This document shows positions 53,057 through 61,662 of a DNA stretch of 64,000 nucleotides, one piece after another. Both the position numbers and the translations under genes were made by a program. This DNA comes from Streptomyces formicae (GTDB lineage: Bacteria; Actinomycetota; Actinomycetes; Streptomycetales; Streptomycetaceae): positions 372,001 to 436,000 of the forward strand of contig NZ_CP071872.1 in NCBI RefSeq assembly GCF_022647665.1, in the 5' to 3' direction. Positions within the stretch are counted from its first letter, which is position 1. The number at the start of each line of letters is the position of its first letter. Below the pieces are notes generated by a model. It did no database searches. It saw only the letters and a program-made list of their open reading frames with translations, and was not told the origin of the DNA.

Positions 53057-53761
53057 ATGGTGGCGGCACGGAAGCGGCGGGTATCGGCTGCGCGTAAGCG
53101 TCGCCAGCAGCGACTCAAGATCGGCGCCGTCACTGGGGGCGTGAGCGTCGTCGTACTGGTGGCCTTCTGGAGCGTGATCTGGCCCTATCTCGTCGGTGCG
53201 CTCGTGCTCGGTGGCGTCTCCGGTGGGGGGTGGTGGTTGTGGCGCACCGATCGGTTCATCCGGGGCGGTGATCGACGGTGGCGGCATGAGGAGTCCGTGA
53301 AGGCCGGGCACCGGACGCTGTCCGAGGTCGACGGGATGACGGGGACGGAGTTCGAGGACTTCGTTGTGAACCTGTGTCGGCGAGACGGGTGTGCCGATGT
53401 GCGGAGGGTTGGCGGCTCTTACGACAACGGAGCCGACGTGCTGGGGTTCCTTCCCGACGGGCGGAGCATGGTGATCCAGTGCAAGCGATACACGCCCAAG
53501 AGCAAGATCCCCAGCCGGGAGGTCCGAGATCTGCTCGGTGCGAGGGTGCACTTCAAGGTCGACGTGGCGATCTTCGTGGCCACGACATACTTCAGCCGGC
53601 CGGCTGAGAAGTTCGCCACGGAGAACGACATCCTCGCCGTCCATCGCGATCACCTCGGGCTGTGGAACAACGGGGCCTCGCTGCTATCGCTCGGCGCGGT
53701 GAACGGCCTGGGACAAGGGGACCGGCGGCACCGGGAGCGGTGGAAGGCGACGTACGAGTAG
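53057..53761 (+). CDS. Membrane-anchored Mrr-like restriction endonuclease
   Basis: Protein of 234 aa from the ATG at 53057, with ggggagg just upstream. A very basic N-terminus ([18 protein letters not shown]) is followed by two hydrophobic segments at about residues 25-60 ([20 protein letters not shown], then [11 protein letters not shown]). The rest is an Mrr_cat domain: [11 protein letters not shown] near residue 97, [14 protein letters not shown] and the catalytic VIQCKRY near residue 140, the D...QxK pattern of these nucleases. It would attack foreign, often methylated, DNA from the membrane. It lies between two tRNA synthetase genes, an unusual place. Confidence 0.82.
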   Translation: MVAARKRRVSAARKRRQQRLKIGAVTGGVSVVVLVAFWSVIWPYLVGALVLGGVSGGGWWLWRTDRFIRGGDRRWRHEESVKAGHRTLSEVDGMTGTEFEDFVVNLCRRDGCADVRRVGGSYDNGADVLGFLPDGRSMVIQCKRYTPKSKIPSREVRDLLGARVHFKVDVAIFVATTYFSRPAEKFATENDILAVHRDHLGLWNNGASLLSLGAVNGLGQGDRRHRERWKATYE

Positions 53762-53844
53762 AGGAGAGGACGGCCGGAAATCGACGGTGCGGGAGTAGGC
53801 GGCGTAGTCCGGGGCGGGTGTACGGCGTCGGTACCCTGGAGCGC

Positions 53845-55269
53845 ATGTCTACTGCCCCGGTTCGCGTTCGTTTCGCCCCGTCCCCGACTGGCATGTTTCA
53901 TGTCGGTGGTGCACGGTCCGCTCTCTACAACTGGGCGGTGGCGCGACAGTCCGGCGGCACGTTCGTCCTGCGGATCGAGGACACCGACACGGCCCGGAAC
54001 AAGCCGGAGTGGATCGACGGCATCATCAACGCCCTCGCGGCAATTGGCATCCATGGCGAGGACTCCGCCTTTGAGGGGCCGTACTTCCAGTCGCACAACG
54101 CCGACCGGCACAGCGAGGCCGCGCAGCAGCTCTTCGCGGCCAGCCGGGCGTACTACTGCGACTGCAGCCGGGAGCAGCTGAAGGAGCGCACGGGGTCGGA
54201 GCACCTCGGGTACGACGGCTTCTGCCGCGATCGCGGCCTCGCGTTCGAAGAGGGGCGCGCCCTGCGGTTCAAAACCCCGGACGAGGGCGAGACCGTCGTG
54301 GTCGACCTGATTCGCGGGGAGCCGGCATTCCCGAACAGCGCCATCGAAGACTTCGTGATCGCCCGTGGTGACGGCTCCCCGGTCTTCCTCATCGCCAACG
54401 TCGTCGACGACCTGGACGAGGGAATCACGCAGGTCATCCGCGGCGAGGAGCACCTGTCGAACACGCCGAAGCAGCAGCTGCTGTGGGAGGCACTCGGCGC
54501 GAAGCCGCCGGTGTGGGCGCACCTGCCGGTGATCGTGAACGAGAAGCGGCAGAAGCTGTCCAAGCGCCGTGACAAGGTCGCGCTGGAGGACTACCTCGCC
54601 GAGGGCTTCCTGCCCGAGGCAATGGTGAACTACCTCATGCTCCTGGGCTGGGGCCCCGGCGACGACCGGGAGATCATGCCGTACGAGGAGCTGGAGCAGC
54701 TCTTCCGGATCGAGGACGTCAACACCGCGCCGGCCTTCTTCGACGTGAAGAAGCTGACGGCGTTCAACGGCGACTACACCCGCGCGCTGTCGCCGGAGCA
54801 GTTCGCCAACGCCTGCGCGCCGTGGCTCTTCGCCCCGTACGCGCCGTGGGCTCCGGAGGCGTTCGACAAGGACCTCTTCGAGGTAGCGGCCCCGCTGGCT
54901 CAGACTCGACTGGCGCTGCTTTCGGAGATCACCAGCTACGTGGACTTCCTGTTCCTCGACGAGCCGGTTGAGGACGAGGCGTCGTGGAACAAGGCGATGA
55001 AGGCCGGCGCCAACGACATCCTGTCCGATGCCCGTGCCGAGCTGGCCGCCGTCGCGGAGTGGAAGGCGGACGACCTGAAGGCCGTGCTTCTCGCCGTCGG
55101 CGAGAAGCACGGCCTCAAGCTGGGCAAGGCCCAGGCACCCATCCGGGTTGCGGTCACCGGCCGGACGATCGGACTGCCGCTGTTCGAGTCCATGGAGTTG
55201 CTCGGCCGGGACCGCGTGCTGGCCCGTCTGGACGCGGCGGCCAAGAAGCTGGCCGCCGCGCAGGCGTAG
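53845..55269 (+). CDS. gltX: Glutamyl-tRNA synthetase (GltX-like, possibly a second copy)
   Basis: Class I synthetase of 474 aa. The HIGH box reads [20 protein letters not shown], the glutamate-binding RIEDTD is intact, and the KMSKS loop is KLSKRRD. The domain order and length are those of full GltX, not the short glutamyl-Q-tRNA(Asp) enzyme. The sequence differs from the usual Streptomyces GltX I remember ([20 protein letters not shown]), so this may be a second, divergent copy. It stands 83 bp behind the Mrr-like gene and ends 7 bp before the converging glycosyltransferase. A special role, such as feeding Glu-tRNA to the adjacent pathway or resistance, is speculation. Confidence 0.88.
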   Translation: MSTAPVRVRFAPSPTGMFHVGGARSALYNWAVARQSGGTFVLRIEDTDTARNKPEWIDGIINALAAIGIHGEDSAFEGPYFQSHNADRHSEAAQQLFAASRAYYCDCSREQLKERTGSEHLGYDGFCRDRGLAFEEGRALRFKTPDEGETVVVDLIRGEPAFPNSAIEDFVIARGDGSPVFLIANVVDDLDEGITQVIRGEEHLSNTPKQQLLWEALGAKPPVWAHLPVIVNEKRQKLSKRRDKVALEDYLAEGFLPEAMVNYLMLLGWGPGDDREIMPYEELEQLFRIEDVNTAPAFFDVKKLTAFNGDYTRALSPEQFANACAPWLFAPYAPWAPEAFDKDLFEVAAPLAQTRLALLSEITSYVDFLFLDEPVEDEASWNKAMKAGANDILSDARAELAAVAEWKADDLKAVLLAVGEKHGLKLGKAQAPIRVAVTGRTIGLPLFESMELLGRDRVLARLDAAAKKLAAAQA

Positions 55270-55276
55270 CCGCCGG

Positions 55277-56263
55277 TCAGGCGACCTGGGCGAGAAGGTT
55301 GCCCCAGGCGTTGCCGAAGTAGCTCAGATCGAACCGGGACAGGGCCTCGTACGCGGCCTTGGCCTCGCTCTGGCGCGCTGCCGCGCGTTCCCGTACCTGC
55401 GCCGGCAGGCCGTTGAGGTCCGGGGTCGGCTGGCCGGTCAGCGCGGCGAGGTCACCAAGGCCGGCCATCGGGCGGATCAGGCAGGGCAGGCCAAGGAGCA
55501 GTGCCTCGGCCGCGCAGCGGCTCCAGCCCTCCCGCATCTGAGGGAGGAAGACGCCGACGTCGCACGCGCACAGCAGCCGCAGGTACCGCTCGCGTTCCAC
55601 GTCATAGTGGGCGCCGTCGAAGCCGATGGTGTTGCTGCCGCTGGTGATCACCCGCAGCCCGGGAGTGCCAGCCAGGGCTGTCGAGACCTCCTCCGTGCCC
55701 TTCCAGTGGACGGCCTTGCCCGCGTACACGCCGATCACGTCCGGGGACAGGCCGAACTCGGCGCGGCATTCGGCGCGGTCGAAGCCGCGTGCCCGCTCGA
55801 CCTCCGTCATGTCGAAGGCGTTGTAGATCACCCGTACGTTGCGCACGCCTCGTGCCTGTAGGAAGTCGGCCCAGTACGGGGCGACGCAGACCACGGCGGC
55901 GCACTGGGGCAGTACGCGGAACAGGTGCTCCCAGAGCATGGCCTCGATGGGTCCGGAGTCGTGCTGCAAGGGCTCGTAGTGGTGCAGGAGGAACACCGTG
56001 CGGGCCCGCATTTCGGGCGTGAAGAGCAGCAGGCTCAGGTCGTCCCACACGAAGGTGCCGGTGGTGCTGTCGAGCGCCCGGGTGGTCGGGGTCAGGCGGG
56101 CGAGGTGGCGGAGCTTGCGCCAGCGGCGGACGCGGTAGGTGCGTTTGTGGTCCGGGATCGTGCGCCACTCCACGTCGTCGGCCGTCGCCTCGTGGAGCAT
56201 CCGCAGGTAGACCCGGCCGCCGGTCCGGCCGACCGGCTCCATCGAGTAGACGACCCGCTTCAC
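55277..56263 (-). CDS. Glycosyltransferase, GT4-like
   Basis: Glycosyltransferase with a GT-B-type C-terminal domain, 328 aa. The N-terminus (MKRVVYSMEPVGRTGGRVYL) and the nucleotide-sugar region IGVYAGKAVHWKGTEEVSTAL, then LLCACDVGVFLPQMREGWSR and CAAEALLLGLPCLI with the EX7E-like acidic pattern, fit GT4. It is the last gene of the minus-strand operon. Its start overlaps the HD gene's stop by four bases. No signal peptide is present, so it acts in the cytoplasm. Donor and acceptor are unknown. Confidence 0.8.
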   Translation of the reverse strand: MKRVVYSMEPVGRTGGRVYLRMLHEATADDVEWRTIPDHKRTYRVRRWRKLRHLARLTPTTRALDSTTGTFVWDDLSLLLFTPEMRARTVFLLHHYEPLQHDSGPIEAMLWEHLFRVLPQCAAVVCVAPYWADFLQARGVRNVRVIYNAFDMTEVERARGFDRAECRAEFGLSPDVIGVYAGKAVHWKGTEEVSTALAGTPGLRVITSGSNTIGFDGAHYDVERERYLRLLCACDVGVFLPQMREGWSRCAAEALLLGLPCLIRPMAGLGDLAALTGQPTPDLNGLPAQVRERAAARQSEAKAAYEALSRFDLSYFGNAWGNLLAQVA

Positions 56264-56874
56264 GGACGTACCTCCTGTTGGTGTTGGACGTATTCGGCGT
56301 GGAGCAGCGCGTGCATGGCCGCCAGGTGGGGGCTGAGGCCGCAGGCGGCGTCGGCGAGCGGGAGGTAGAAGTCCTCCAGGCTCTGGAGGAAGCGTCGGCG
56401 CCTGTCGATGTTGGGCGAGGCGGCGAGATCGCGCAGGTTGTGGAGGCGGTCGGCGAGCCGGACGAGGAGGTCCTCGGGCGGGAGCGCGGCCTGCTTGAAG
56501 CGCCAGTGGGTCTCGTCGCCGACGGCCTTGGGGCGCTGTTCGAGGCGGTGGTCGGCTGTTATCGCCCGCAGGCGGCAGGTGAACGGGGCGCTGAGGTGCT
56601 GGACGAGGAGCGACTCCGAGTTGGGTGCCACCTCCAGGGCGTCGTGGAGGAGGGCGAGGAGGAGGGCCTCAGGGTGGCTGACCCTGATCTCGGTGCGCAA
56701 GAGCGTGACGACGGCCAGCGGGTGTTCCAGGTACGGGGTGCCTTGGTCGCGGGTGTGGCCGTCGTAGACGGTGAGGGCGAGGGCGCCGGCGACGCGGGCG
56801 CGGGACTGCTCGTCCGTGCTCCACGCGGCGGCGCCGAGGACGGTCAGGACGTGGTCCAGGTCGATGGGGTTCAT
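56260..56874 (-). CDS. HD-domain hydrolase, MESH1/SpoT-like
   Basis: Protein of 204 aa with a metal-dependent HD phosphohydrolase fold: YLEHPLAVVTLLRTE near residue 48, LLHDALEVAPNSE near residue 76 (the HD pair), and RLADRLHNLRDLAASPN near residue 140. This is the arrangement of (p)ppGpp hydrolase domains and small MESH1-like enzymes. It is too short to have a synthetase domain. In this operon it more likely acts on a nucleotide or a nucleotidyl-sugar intermediate than as a general stringent-response enzyme; that is inference from context. Confidence 0.8.
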   Translation of the reverse strand: MNPIDLDHVLTVLGAAAWSTDEQSRARVAGALALTVYDGHTRDQGTPYLEHPLAVVTLLRTEIRVSHPEALLLALLHDALEVAPNSESLLVQHLSAPFTCRLRAITADHRLEQRPKAVGDETHWRFKQAALPPEDLLVRLADRLHNLRDLAASPNIDRRRRFLQSLEDFYLPLADAACGLSPHLAAMHALLHAEYVQHQQEVRP

Positions 56875-56879
56875 CCGCC

Positions 56880-58595
56880 TCACCTCGTACGGAGGGCCGT
56901 GGCACGGGGGTCGGGCACGTGGTCGGCCAGTAGCAGGGTGTCGCCGACCGCGAGGGCGTCGAGGCTCAGGTCTGCCGCTGCTGCCACGGCCTGCTCGGCG
57001 GTCCGCAGGATCGGGGTGCCCTTTCGGTTGAAGGAGGTGTTCAGCAGGAGCGGCAGTCCGGTGCGGTCGTGGAACTGCTCCAGGAGTGCGCGCAGGCCCC
57101 GGTGGTCGGAGGAGACGGACTGTACGCGGGCGGTGCCGTCGTGGTGAGTGACCGCTGCGATGCGGTTTGCTCGGCATCGGCGGACGCGGGCGACACGGTT
57201 CATGAAGGGGTCGCCCGTAGACATGAACCACTCCGTGGCGTGCTCGGCGAGGACGGCCGGGGCGAAGGGGCGGTATGCGGCTCGCTTCTTGATCGCGTTG
57301 AGCCGGTCTCGCGTGGCGGCGTGGCCGGGGTGGGCGAGGATCGAGCGATGGCCGAGGGCTCGCGGCCCGAATTCGAGCTGTCCCTGCACCCAGCCGACGA
57401 TGTGGTGTTCCGCGAGTAGCCCGGCCACCGTGGGCGCCAGACCCGGGCCGAGGTCGGTCAACGCACGGTATCCCGGTGGCACCGCAGCCGCCGGTAGGAC
57501 GCCCGGGTGCGGGCCCCAGGCCGCGTCGGTCGGCACAGGGAGGCGCTCCTGGCGGAGCTGGTATTGCCAGCCGTAGAGCGCGGCGCCCACGGCAGTGCCC
57601 GCGTCGTGCGGGGCCGGTGCCACGAAGAGGGTGTTGAAGCCGCTGTCGGCTGCCAGCTGGCCGTTGAGGTGGGAGTTCAGGGCGCACCCGCCGGAGAACA
57701 CCAACGTCGAGGCTCTGGTGAGCCGTTGCAGGTGGCGGGCGATGTGGACCACCGACTCGGCGAAGACCTCCTGGACGGCGGCGGCCAAGTCCGCCCGCTC
57801 GTGTTCGGGCTGCTCCGTGACGTTGTCGGCGGTCCAGGCCCGGCCGCCGAGCAGCAGCGGTGTGCTGCTGTCCGCCGAGCCCCAGGGGTGGTCGATGCGG
57901 ACCTCGCCGTCGTCGCCGAGCTGGACCAGCTCGCGGATCTGCGCTCCGTAGCGCTGGGGATCGCCGAAGGCCGCGAGCGCCATCATGCTGCCCTCGGGCT
58001 CGTCGCCGGGCGGGATCACCCGCCGTGCGAGGTTCCGGTAGAAGTGTCCGAGGGAGGAGTGAACGCGCCGGGGGCCGGCCGGGCCGGGCACGACGGTCGG
58101 CATGCCCTGGTGGAGGCGGTCGATGCGATCGGGCCGCAGGTCGTACCCCGTGATGCGTTCCCGGCCCGGGCCGAAGTCGGAGCCGAGGGAGGAGCCGCCG
58201 GCGTCGATGACGAGGCCGGCCGCGTGGTCGTGGCCGGAGAGCAGGTAGCCGGAGAGCACGTGGGCCGTGTGGTGGGAGAGGAGGCGGAGGTGTTCGCCGA
58301 GCGGGGCGGGAAGGAGGGCGGCGAGTTCGTCTCGCTCCTCGGCCAGCCACCAGCCGGCGGCGGGGTTGGGGCGCATGGAGGCGGCCCAGACGGCGTCGAT
58401 GTCCTGTGGTTCGAGGCCGGCGGCCTTCAGGCACCACTGGAGCGCGAGGGTCGGGGCGGTGAGCGTGCCCTTGCGGGTGGGGTGGTTGTGCTTGATGCCG
58501 CTCCAGCGTTCCTCTTCGGCCGCGTAGAGGCGGCCGTCTACGATTAAGGTCGCGCTGGTGTCGTGGTGGAAGTTCAGTCCGAGGACTGCGGGCAT
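56880..58595 (-). CDS. NodU/CmcH-type carbamoyltransferase
   Basis: O-carbamoyltransferase of 571 aa from the ATG at 58595, with ccggagg upstream. The N-terminal Kae1-like half has LGLNFHHDTSATLIVDGRLY, the metal-binding HHTAHVLSGYLLS near residue 125, and the ATP motifs VIDAGGSSLG and VFSGGCALNSHLNG. The C-terminal YrdC-like-partner half has GPRALGHRSILA and LLLNTSFNRKGTPI, all typical of enzymes that use carbamoyl phosphate and ATP to carbamoylate hydroxyls of antibiotics, as in cephamycin or tobramycin biosynthesis. All key residues I know are present. It points to a carbamoylated sugar or polyol product. Confidence 0.9.
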   Translation of the reverse strand: MPAVLGLNFHHDTSATLIVDGRLYAAEEERWSGIKHNHPTRKGTLTAPTLALQWCLKAAGLEPQDIDAVWAASMRPNPAAGWWLAEERDELAALLPAPLGEHLRLLSHHTAHVLSGYLLSGHDHAAGLVIDAGGSSLGSDFGPGRERITGYDLRPDRIDRLHQGMPTVVPGPAGPRRVHSSLGHFYRNLARRVIPPGDEPEGSMMALAAFGDPQRYGAQIRELVQLGDDGEVRIDHPWGSADSSTPLLLGGRAWTADNVTEQPEHERADLAAAVQEVFAESVVHIARHLQRLTRASTLVFSGGCALNSHLNGQLAADSGFNTLFVAPAPHDAGTAVGAALYGWQYQLRQERLPVPTDAAWGPHPGVLPAAAVPPGYRALTDLGPGLAPTVAGLLAEHHIVGWVQGQLEFGPRALGHRSILAHPGHAATRDRLNAIKKRAAYRPFAPAVLAEHATEWFMSTGDPFMNRVARVRRCRANRIAAVTHHDGTARVQSVSSDHRGLRALLEQFHDRTGLPLLLNTSFNRKGTPILRTAEQAVAAAADLSLDALAVGDTLLLADHVPDPRATALRTR

Positions 58596-58617
58596 GGTGG
58601 TGTACCTCCGGTCTGGG

Positions 58618-59415
58618 TCAGACGGTGAGGGCCGGGGAGGGGAGGAGGGCGGCGCCGGAGTCGGTGTACTCGTGGCAGCGCAGGCAGAACCGGAAGTGGT
58701 GGCTTCGGGGTGCGAACACCTTGGCCGCGAAGTCCTCATCCCAGATGCTGAATTCGCTGTCGTCCTTCGCCATGGCGTTGAAGCAGCGGTAGCAGGATCC
58801 GTCCATCTCGATCATCAGGTGCTGGTCGAGGTAGCGGTCGCACATGCCGCGCAGCTTGTTCGCCGGCTGGCCGACGTCGACGTGGTGCACGTGGTTGGTG
58901 ACGTGGATGGCGCCGTACCTGTCGCACAGCCTCGCGAGCTGCGCGAGACGGGTGGAACTGATGCCTTCCAGGACGCTGTTGATGACCACGGTCTTGCCGG
59001 CCTCGCGAAGGCGGGGCACGACGGCGTGTACGTCGTCGTAGTTCTCGTGCTCGTCGTCGCAGCCGATGAGGACCTGGTCGTACGAGCGGAGAGTGGTCTC
59101 CATGATCCGTTTGTTGCGGGCCAGCGTGATGGCGTTCGTGCCCAGGACCATGACCTTGTCCGGTAGGCGGGTGCGGGCGGCGTCGCTGAGAGCGGGGAAA
59201 TCCCGGTGAACGGTGGGCTCGCCGCCGTTGATGTGCAGCTGTTGGAAGGGGATGGTCTCCAGCCGGGTGAGGATGGTGGAGAACAGTTCCTGAGACATGT
59301 TCTCGCCCTGGGCGCCGTCGGCGAAGATGCAGAAGTCGCAGGACCGGTTGCACTTCGTCGTGATCTTGATTTTGGCCGTCTTCAGGGCGCGGGGCAGGGG
59401 CGCACGCGCGGGCAT
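58618..59415 (-). CDS. Radical SAM enzyme with C-terminal Cys-rich segment
   Basis: Radical SAM protein of 265 aa from the ATG at 59415 (aaggag upstream); a GTG at 59448 is less likely. The [4Fe-4S] cluster motif is CNRSCDFC near residue 20, followed by HINGGEPTVH, the GGEP SAM-binding motif. A short C-terminal set of cysteines (CDRY, CYRCFNAM, CLRCHEY) could bind an auxiliary cluster, like a reduced SPASM domain. It lies between carbamoyltransferase and nucleotidyltransferase-like genes. No precursor peptide is visible next to it, so a small-molecule substrate is more likely, though a distant peptide cannot be excluded. Confidence 0.87.
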   Translation of the reverse strand: MPARAPLPRALKTAKIKITTKCNRSCDFCIFADGAQGENMSQELFSTILTRLETIPFQQLHINGGEPTVHRDFPALSDAARTRLPDKVMVLGTNAITLARNKRIMETTLRSYDQVLIGCDDEHENYDDVHAVVPRLREAGKTVVINSVLEGISSTRLAQLARLCDRYGAIHVTNHVHHVDVGQPANKLRGMCDRYLDQHLMIEMDGSCYRCFNAMAKDDSEFSIWDEDFAAKVFAPRSHHFRFCLRCHEYTDSGAALLPSPALTV

Positions 59416-59431
59416 GGCGGGACTCCTTGTG

Positions 59432-60550
59432 TCAGGGGTGGACGTCACCGGGGGCGAGGCTGAGGAAGTCCTGCACGGTGGACTTCTGCTGGTGCCAGAG
59501 CGCGAGGGTTGCGCGCAGGGTGCCGGCGGTGGTCGGTCCGGTGGGGATCAGCGCCGCCATCCGGGCGGCCAGTCGCTGGGCGGGAGTGGCCTCGTCGGCC
59601 GCGAGCGCGTTCAGGGTCTCTGCGGCGGCTCGGATTTCCTTCGCCTCGCGCCGGATCAGGTAGTCGGTCGCCACGCCGGGCGGTGGGTCGAGGTAGTACA
59701 GCCAGCGGGCGACGCGTACGCGGAGCATCCCGGCGATCATCACCCAGTCGGTACGGGCCTGCTCCTCGAGCTTGCTGGCAGTGCTGGCCGCGTCGGGAAC
59801 GCGGCGCATCGCAGCCTCCAGGGCGACATGGGCCGTGCGGAGCAGGTGACGCGGACTCTGCGGACGGGCATCGGGTCGATCTTCGGCGTGCCCGAGGAAC
59901 AGCTCGGCGTACCCGTACAGCCCGTCCGGCCGCCACTGTGTGAGCGCGGCCGTCTTGCCGGGGCAGCGGGTCCGTGTCGCGAGCGCGGCGGCGGCGAACC
60001 AGCACGGGGCGAGGTAGTGCCAGGCCACGCAGTGGCGCCGGTACGCGGCGATGTCCTCAACCACGTTGTCGGTGCTGTCCGCCGCCAGCTGGTACCGGCC
60101 GCCGAGCCGCCCGTGGAGGATTCCCCGGTAGAACCGCTCGTCGACTTCGCACCATGGCGCCATCTGGGCGCGGGACTTCCAGCGCTGGAAGTCCCGGGCG
60201 CTCCCGCTGATCAGCGACCAGGTCGCGAGCTCGGGTGCGGAGACGAGCCGTCCGTCCGCCTCGGCCACGGTGAACGCGAAGCCGGGCGGGTGCTCCAGGA
60301 GGCGCCGATGGGAGACCTCCCGGCCGACCGCGGCGGTGTGCGCGGCGGCCAGGCGGTGGTTCCACTCCTCCCAGTCCGCCGGGGCCTGGGAGAGGAGGAC
60401 CCGTACGTCGATGTCGGAGTGGGGAGCCAGCAGGTCGGCCGGCTGCCATTTGTGGGTGAGCATCACCGCGCCGACGCCGTGGGAGTCCAGCTCGCGTTCG
60501 TACAGCGCTCCGAGCCCCGAGTAGAGGGGCGACGCTTCGACCACCGTCAT
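59432..60550 (-). CDS. Nucleotidyltransferase-like protein
   Basis: Protein of 372 aa with an N-terminal domain resembling the pol-beta nucleotidyltransferase fold: VGAVMLTHKWQPADLLAPHSD then IDVRVLL gives the DxD metal motif near residue 46-48. Other expected residues of the family are weakly conserved. The C-terminal two-thirds is helical (RWKSRAQMAPWCEVDERFYR, LLRTAHVALEAAMRRV) and unfamiliar. Its start overlaps the stop of the MoaA-like gene by one base (TGATG). It could activate or adenylylate an intermediate of the pathway. The assignment is moderate. Confidence 0.6.
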   Translation of the reverse strand: MTVVEASPLYSGLGALYERELDSHGVGAVMLTHKWQPADLLAPHSDIDVRVLLSQAPADWEEWNHRLAAAHTAAVGREVSHRRLLEHPPGFAFTVAEADGRLVSAPELATWSLISGSARDFQRWKSRAQMAPWCEVDERFYRGILHGRLGGRYQLAADSTDNVVEDIAAYRRHCVAWHYLAPCWFAAAALATRTRCPGKTAALTQWRPDGLYGYAELFLGHAEDRPDARPQSPRHLLRTAHVALEAAMRRVPDAASTASKLEEQARTDWVMIAGMLRVRVARWLYYLDPPPGVATDYLIRREAKEIRAAAETLNALAADEATPAQRLAARMAALIPTGPTTAGTLRATLALWHQQKSTVQDFLSLAPGDVHP

Positions 60551-61659
60551 CACCGTTCCCCCGTGGAGGCGCGGGCGCAGGCGGGTCGGGCCGCGTCCGC
60601 AGCCAGGAGCGGGAGCAGGGGCAGGACCGGGGCGCCTTCGGGGCGCTCCATCCGGTCCCAGCGCAGGTCGTAGTCGACGTAGTGGAAGCCCTGCCAGGCG
60701 TCGTTGGTGTTGCGGTCGAGCATGGCCTGGAAAAGGTGGGCGAAGGCGTCGCCGAGGGTTCCGTCGGCAAGGTGGGGCTTCAGGGGGATGTCGCGGTTGT
60801 GGAGGATGCACGGGCGGGCCACGCCCGTGGGCGTGATCTTGATGCGGTTGGCGTCGGAGCAGGTGGCGCAGCTGGAGTTGGAGATGAAGCCGATCGAGCC
60901 CGCCCAGCCGTCCGGGCGGAGGTACCGCCCGGGGCTGCGGACCCCGAGCTCGTCCCTGCGGACCTCGCCGGCGTTCGCGAACCACTCGTGGAGACGGGCG
61001 CGGACCTCCGCCTCGCTGATGAACTCCGTCTCGAACAGCGCCTGCGCGGGGCCGATGTCCTGGAGCTCGATCAGGCGGACGGCGATGGGCAGGTCGCGGG
61101 CGAGCTCGGCCACGGCGAAGGCGTCGTCCAGGTAGGTGCGCTGGAGAACACAGTTGATCTTCACGCGCAGGCCGAGGGCGAGGGCGGTGTCGAGGGTGCG
61201 CCTGGTGATGCGCGGGTCGCCACCGCCCATGATCTCGGCGGACCGGGTGGGGTCGAGGCTGTGGAGGCTGAGGTTGACGTACGTCAGGCCGGCGCGGTGG
61301 AGCTTCTCGACGCTCAGACCGCGGCGCAGGTTGCCGTGGCTGGTCATGCCGATCGCGGCGTCGGGCCCGAGGCCGGCCGCCAAGCCCGCGATCACGTCGA
61401 GGATGTCCGCCCGAAGGGTCGGCTCGCCGCCGGAGCAGTGGGCCTTCTTGATCTTCCAGGTACCCGCCTCGGCGGCGATGGCCGCGTGGTCGGAGGCGGT
61501 CAGGGGACGGTCCTTGTGCCCGTAGTCCGGCATGCAGCGGGGCTTGCAGAACACGCAGTCCAGGTTGCAGAGCGAGTTCAGGGTGAAGGCCAGGTAGGGG
61601 TGGTTGCGGCCGGTCGCGGCGAAGGCGGCGGCTAGGTCGCGGTGGCGTGTGGTGGGCAT
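60550..61659 (-). CDS. MoaA-like radical SAM enzyme
   Basis: Radical SAM protein of 369 aa. The N-terminal cluster motif is CNLDCVFCKPRC near residue 31, followed by CSGGEPTLR and MTSHGNL. A second, MoaA-type cluster motif lies near residues 263-283 (CATCSDANRIKITPTG, then RPC). In molybdopterin synthase MoaA this C-terminal motif is Cx2Cx13C as I remember it; here it is Cx2Cx16C, with three added residues. No other molybdopterin genes are nearby. The enzyme probably rearranges a nucleotide or another small molecule instead of GTP, but this is unproven. Confidence 0.85.
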   Translation of the reverse strand: MPTTRHRDLAAAFAATGRNHPYLAFTLNSLCNLDCVFCKPRCMPDYGHKDRPLTASDHAAIAAEAGTWKIKKAHCSGGEPTLRADILDVIAGLAAGLGPDAAIGMTSHGNLRRGLSVEKLHRAGLTYVNLSLHSLDPTRSAEIMGGGDPRITRRTLDTALALGLRVKINCVLQRTYLDDAFAVAELARDLPIAVRLIELQDIGPAQALFETEFISEAEVRARLHEWFANAGEVRRDELGVRSPGRYLRPDGWAGSIGFISNSSCATCSDANRIKITPTGVARPCILHNRDIPLKPHLADGTLGDAFAHLFQAMLDRNTNDAWQGFHYVDYDLRWDRMERPEGAPVLPLLPLLAADAARPACARASTGER

Positions 61660-61662
61660 TGG

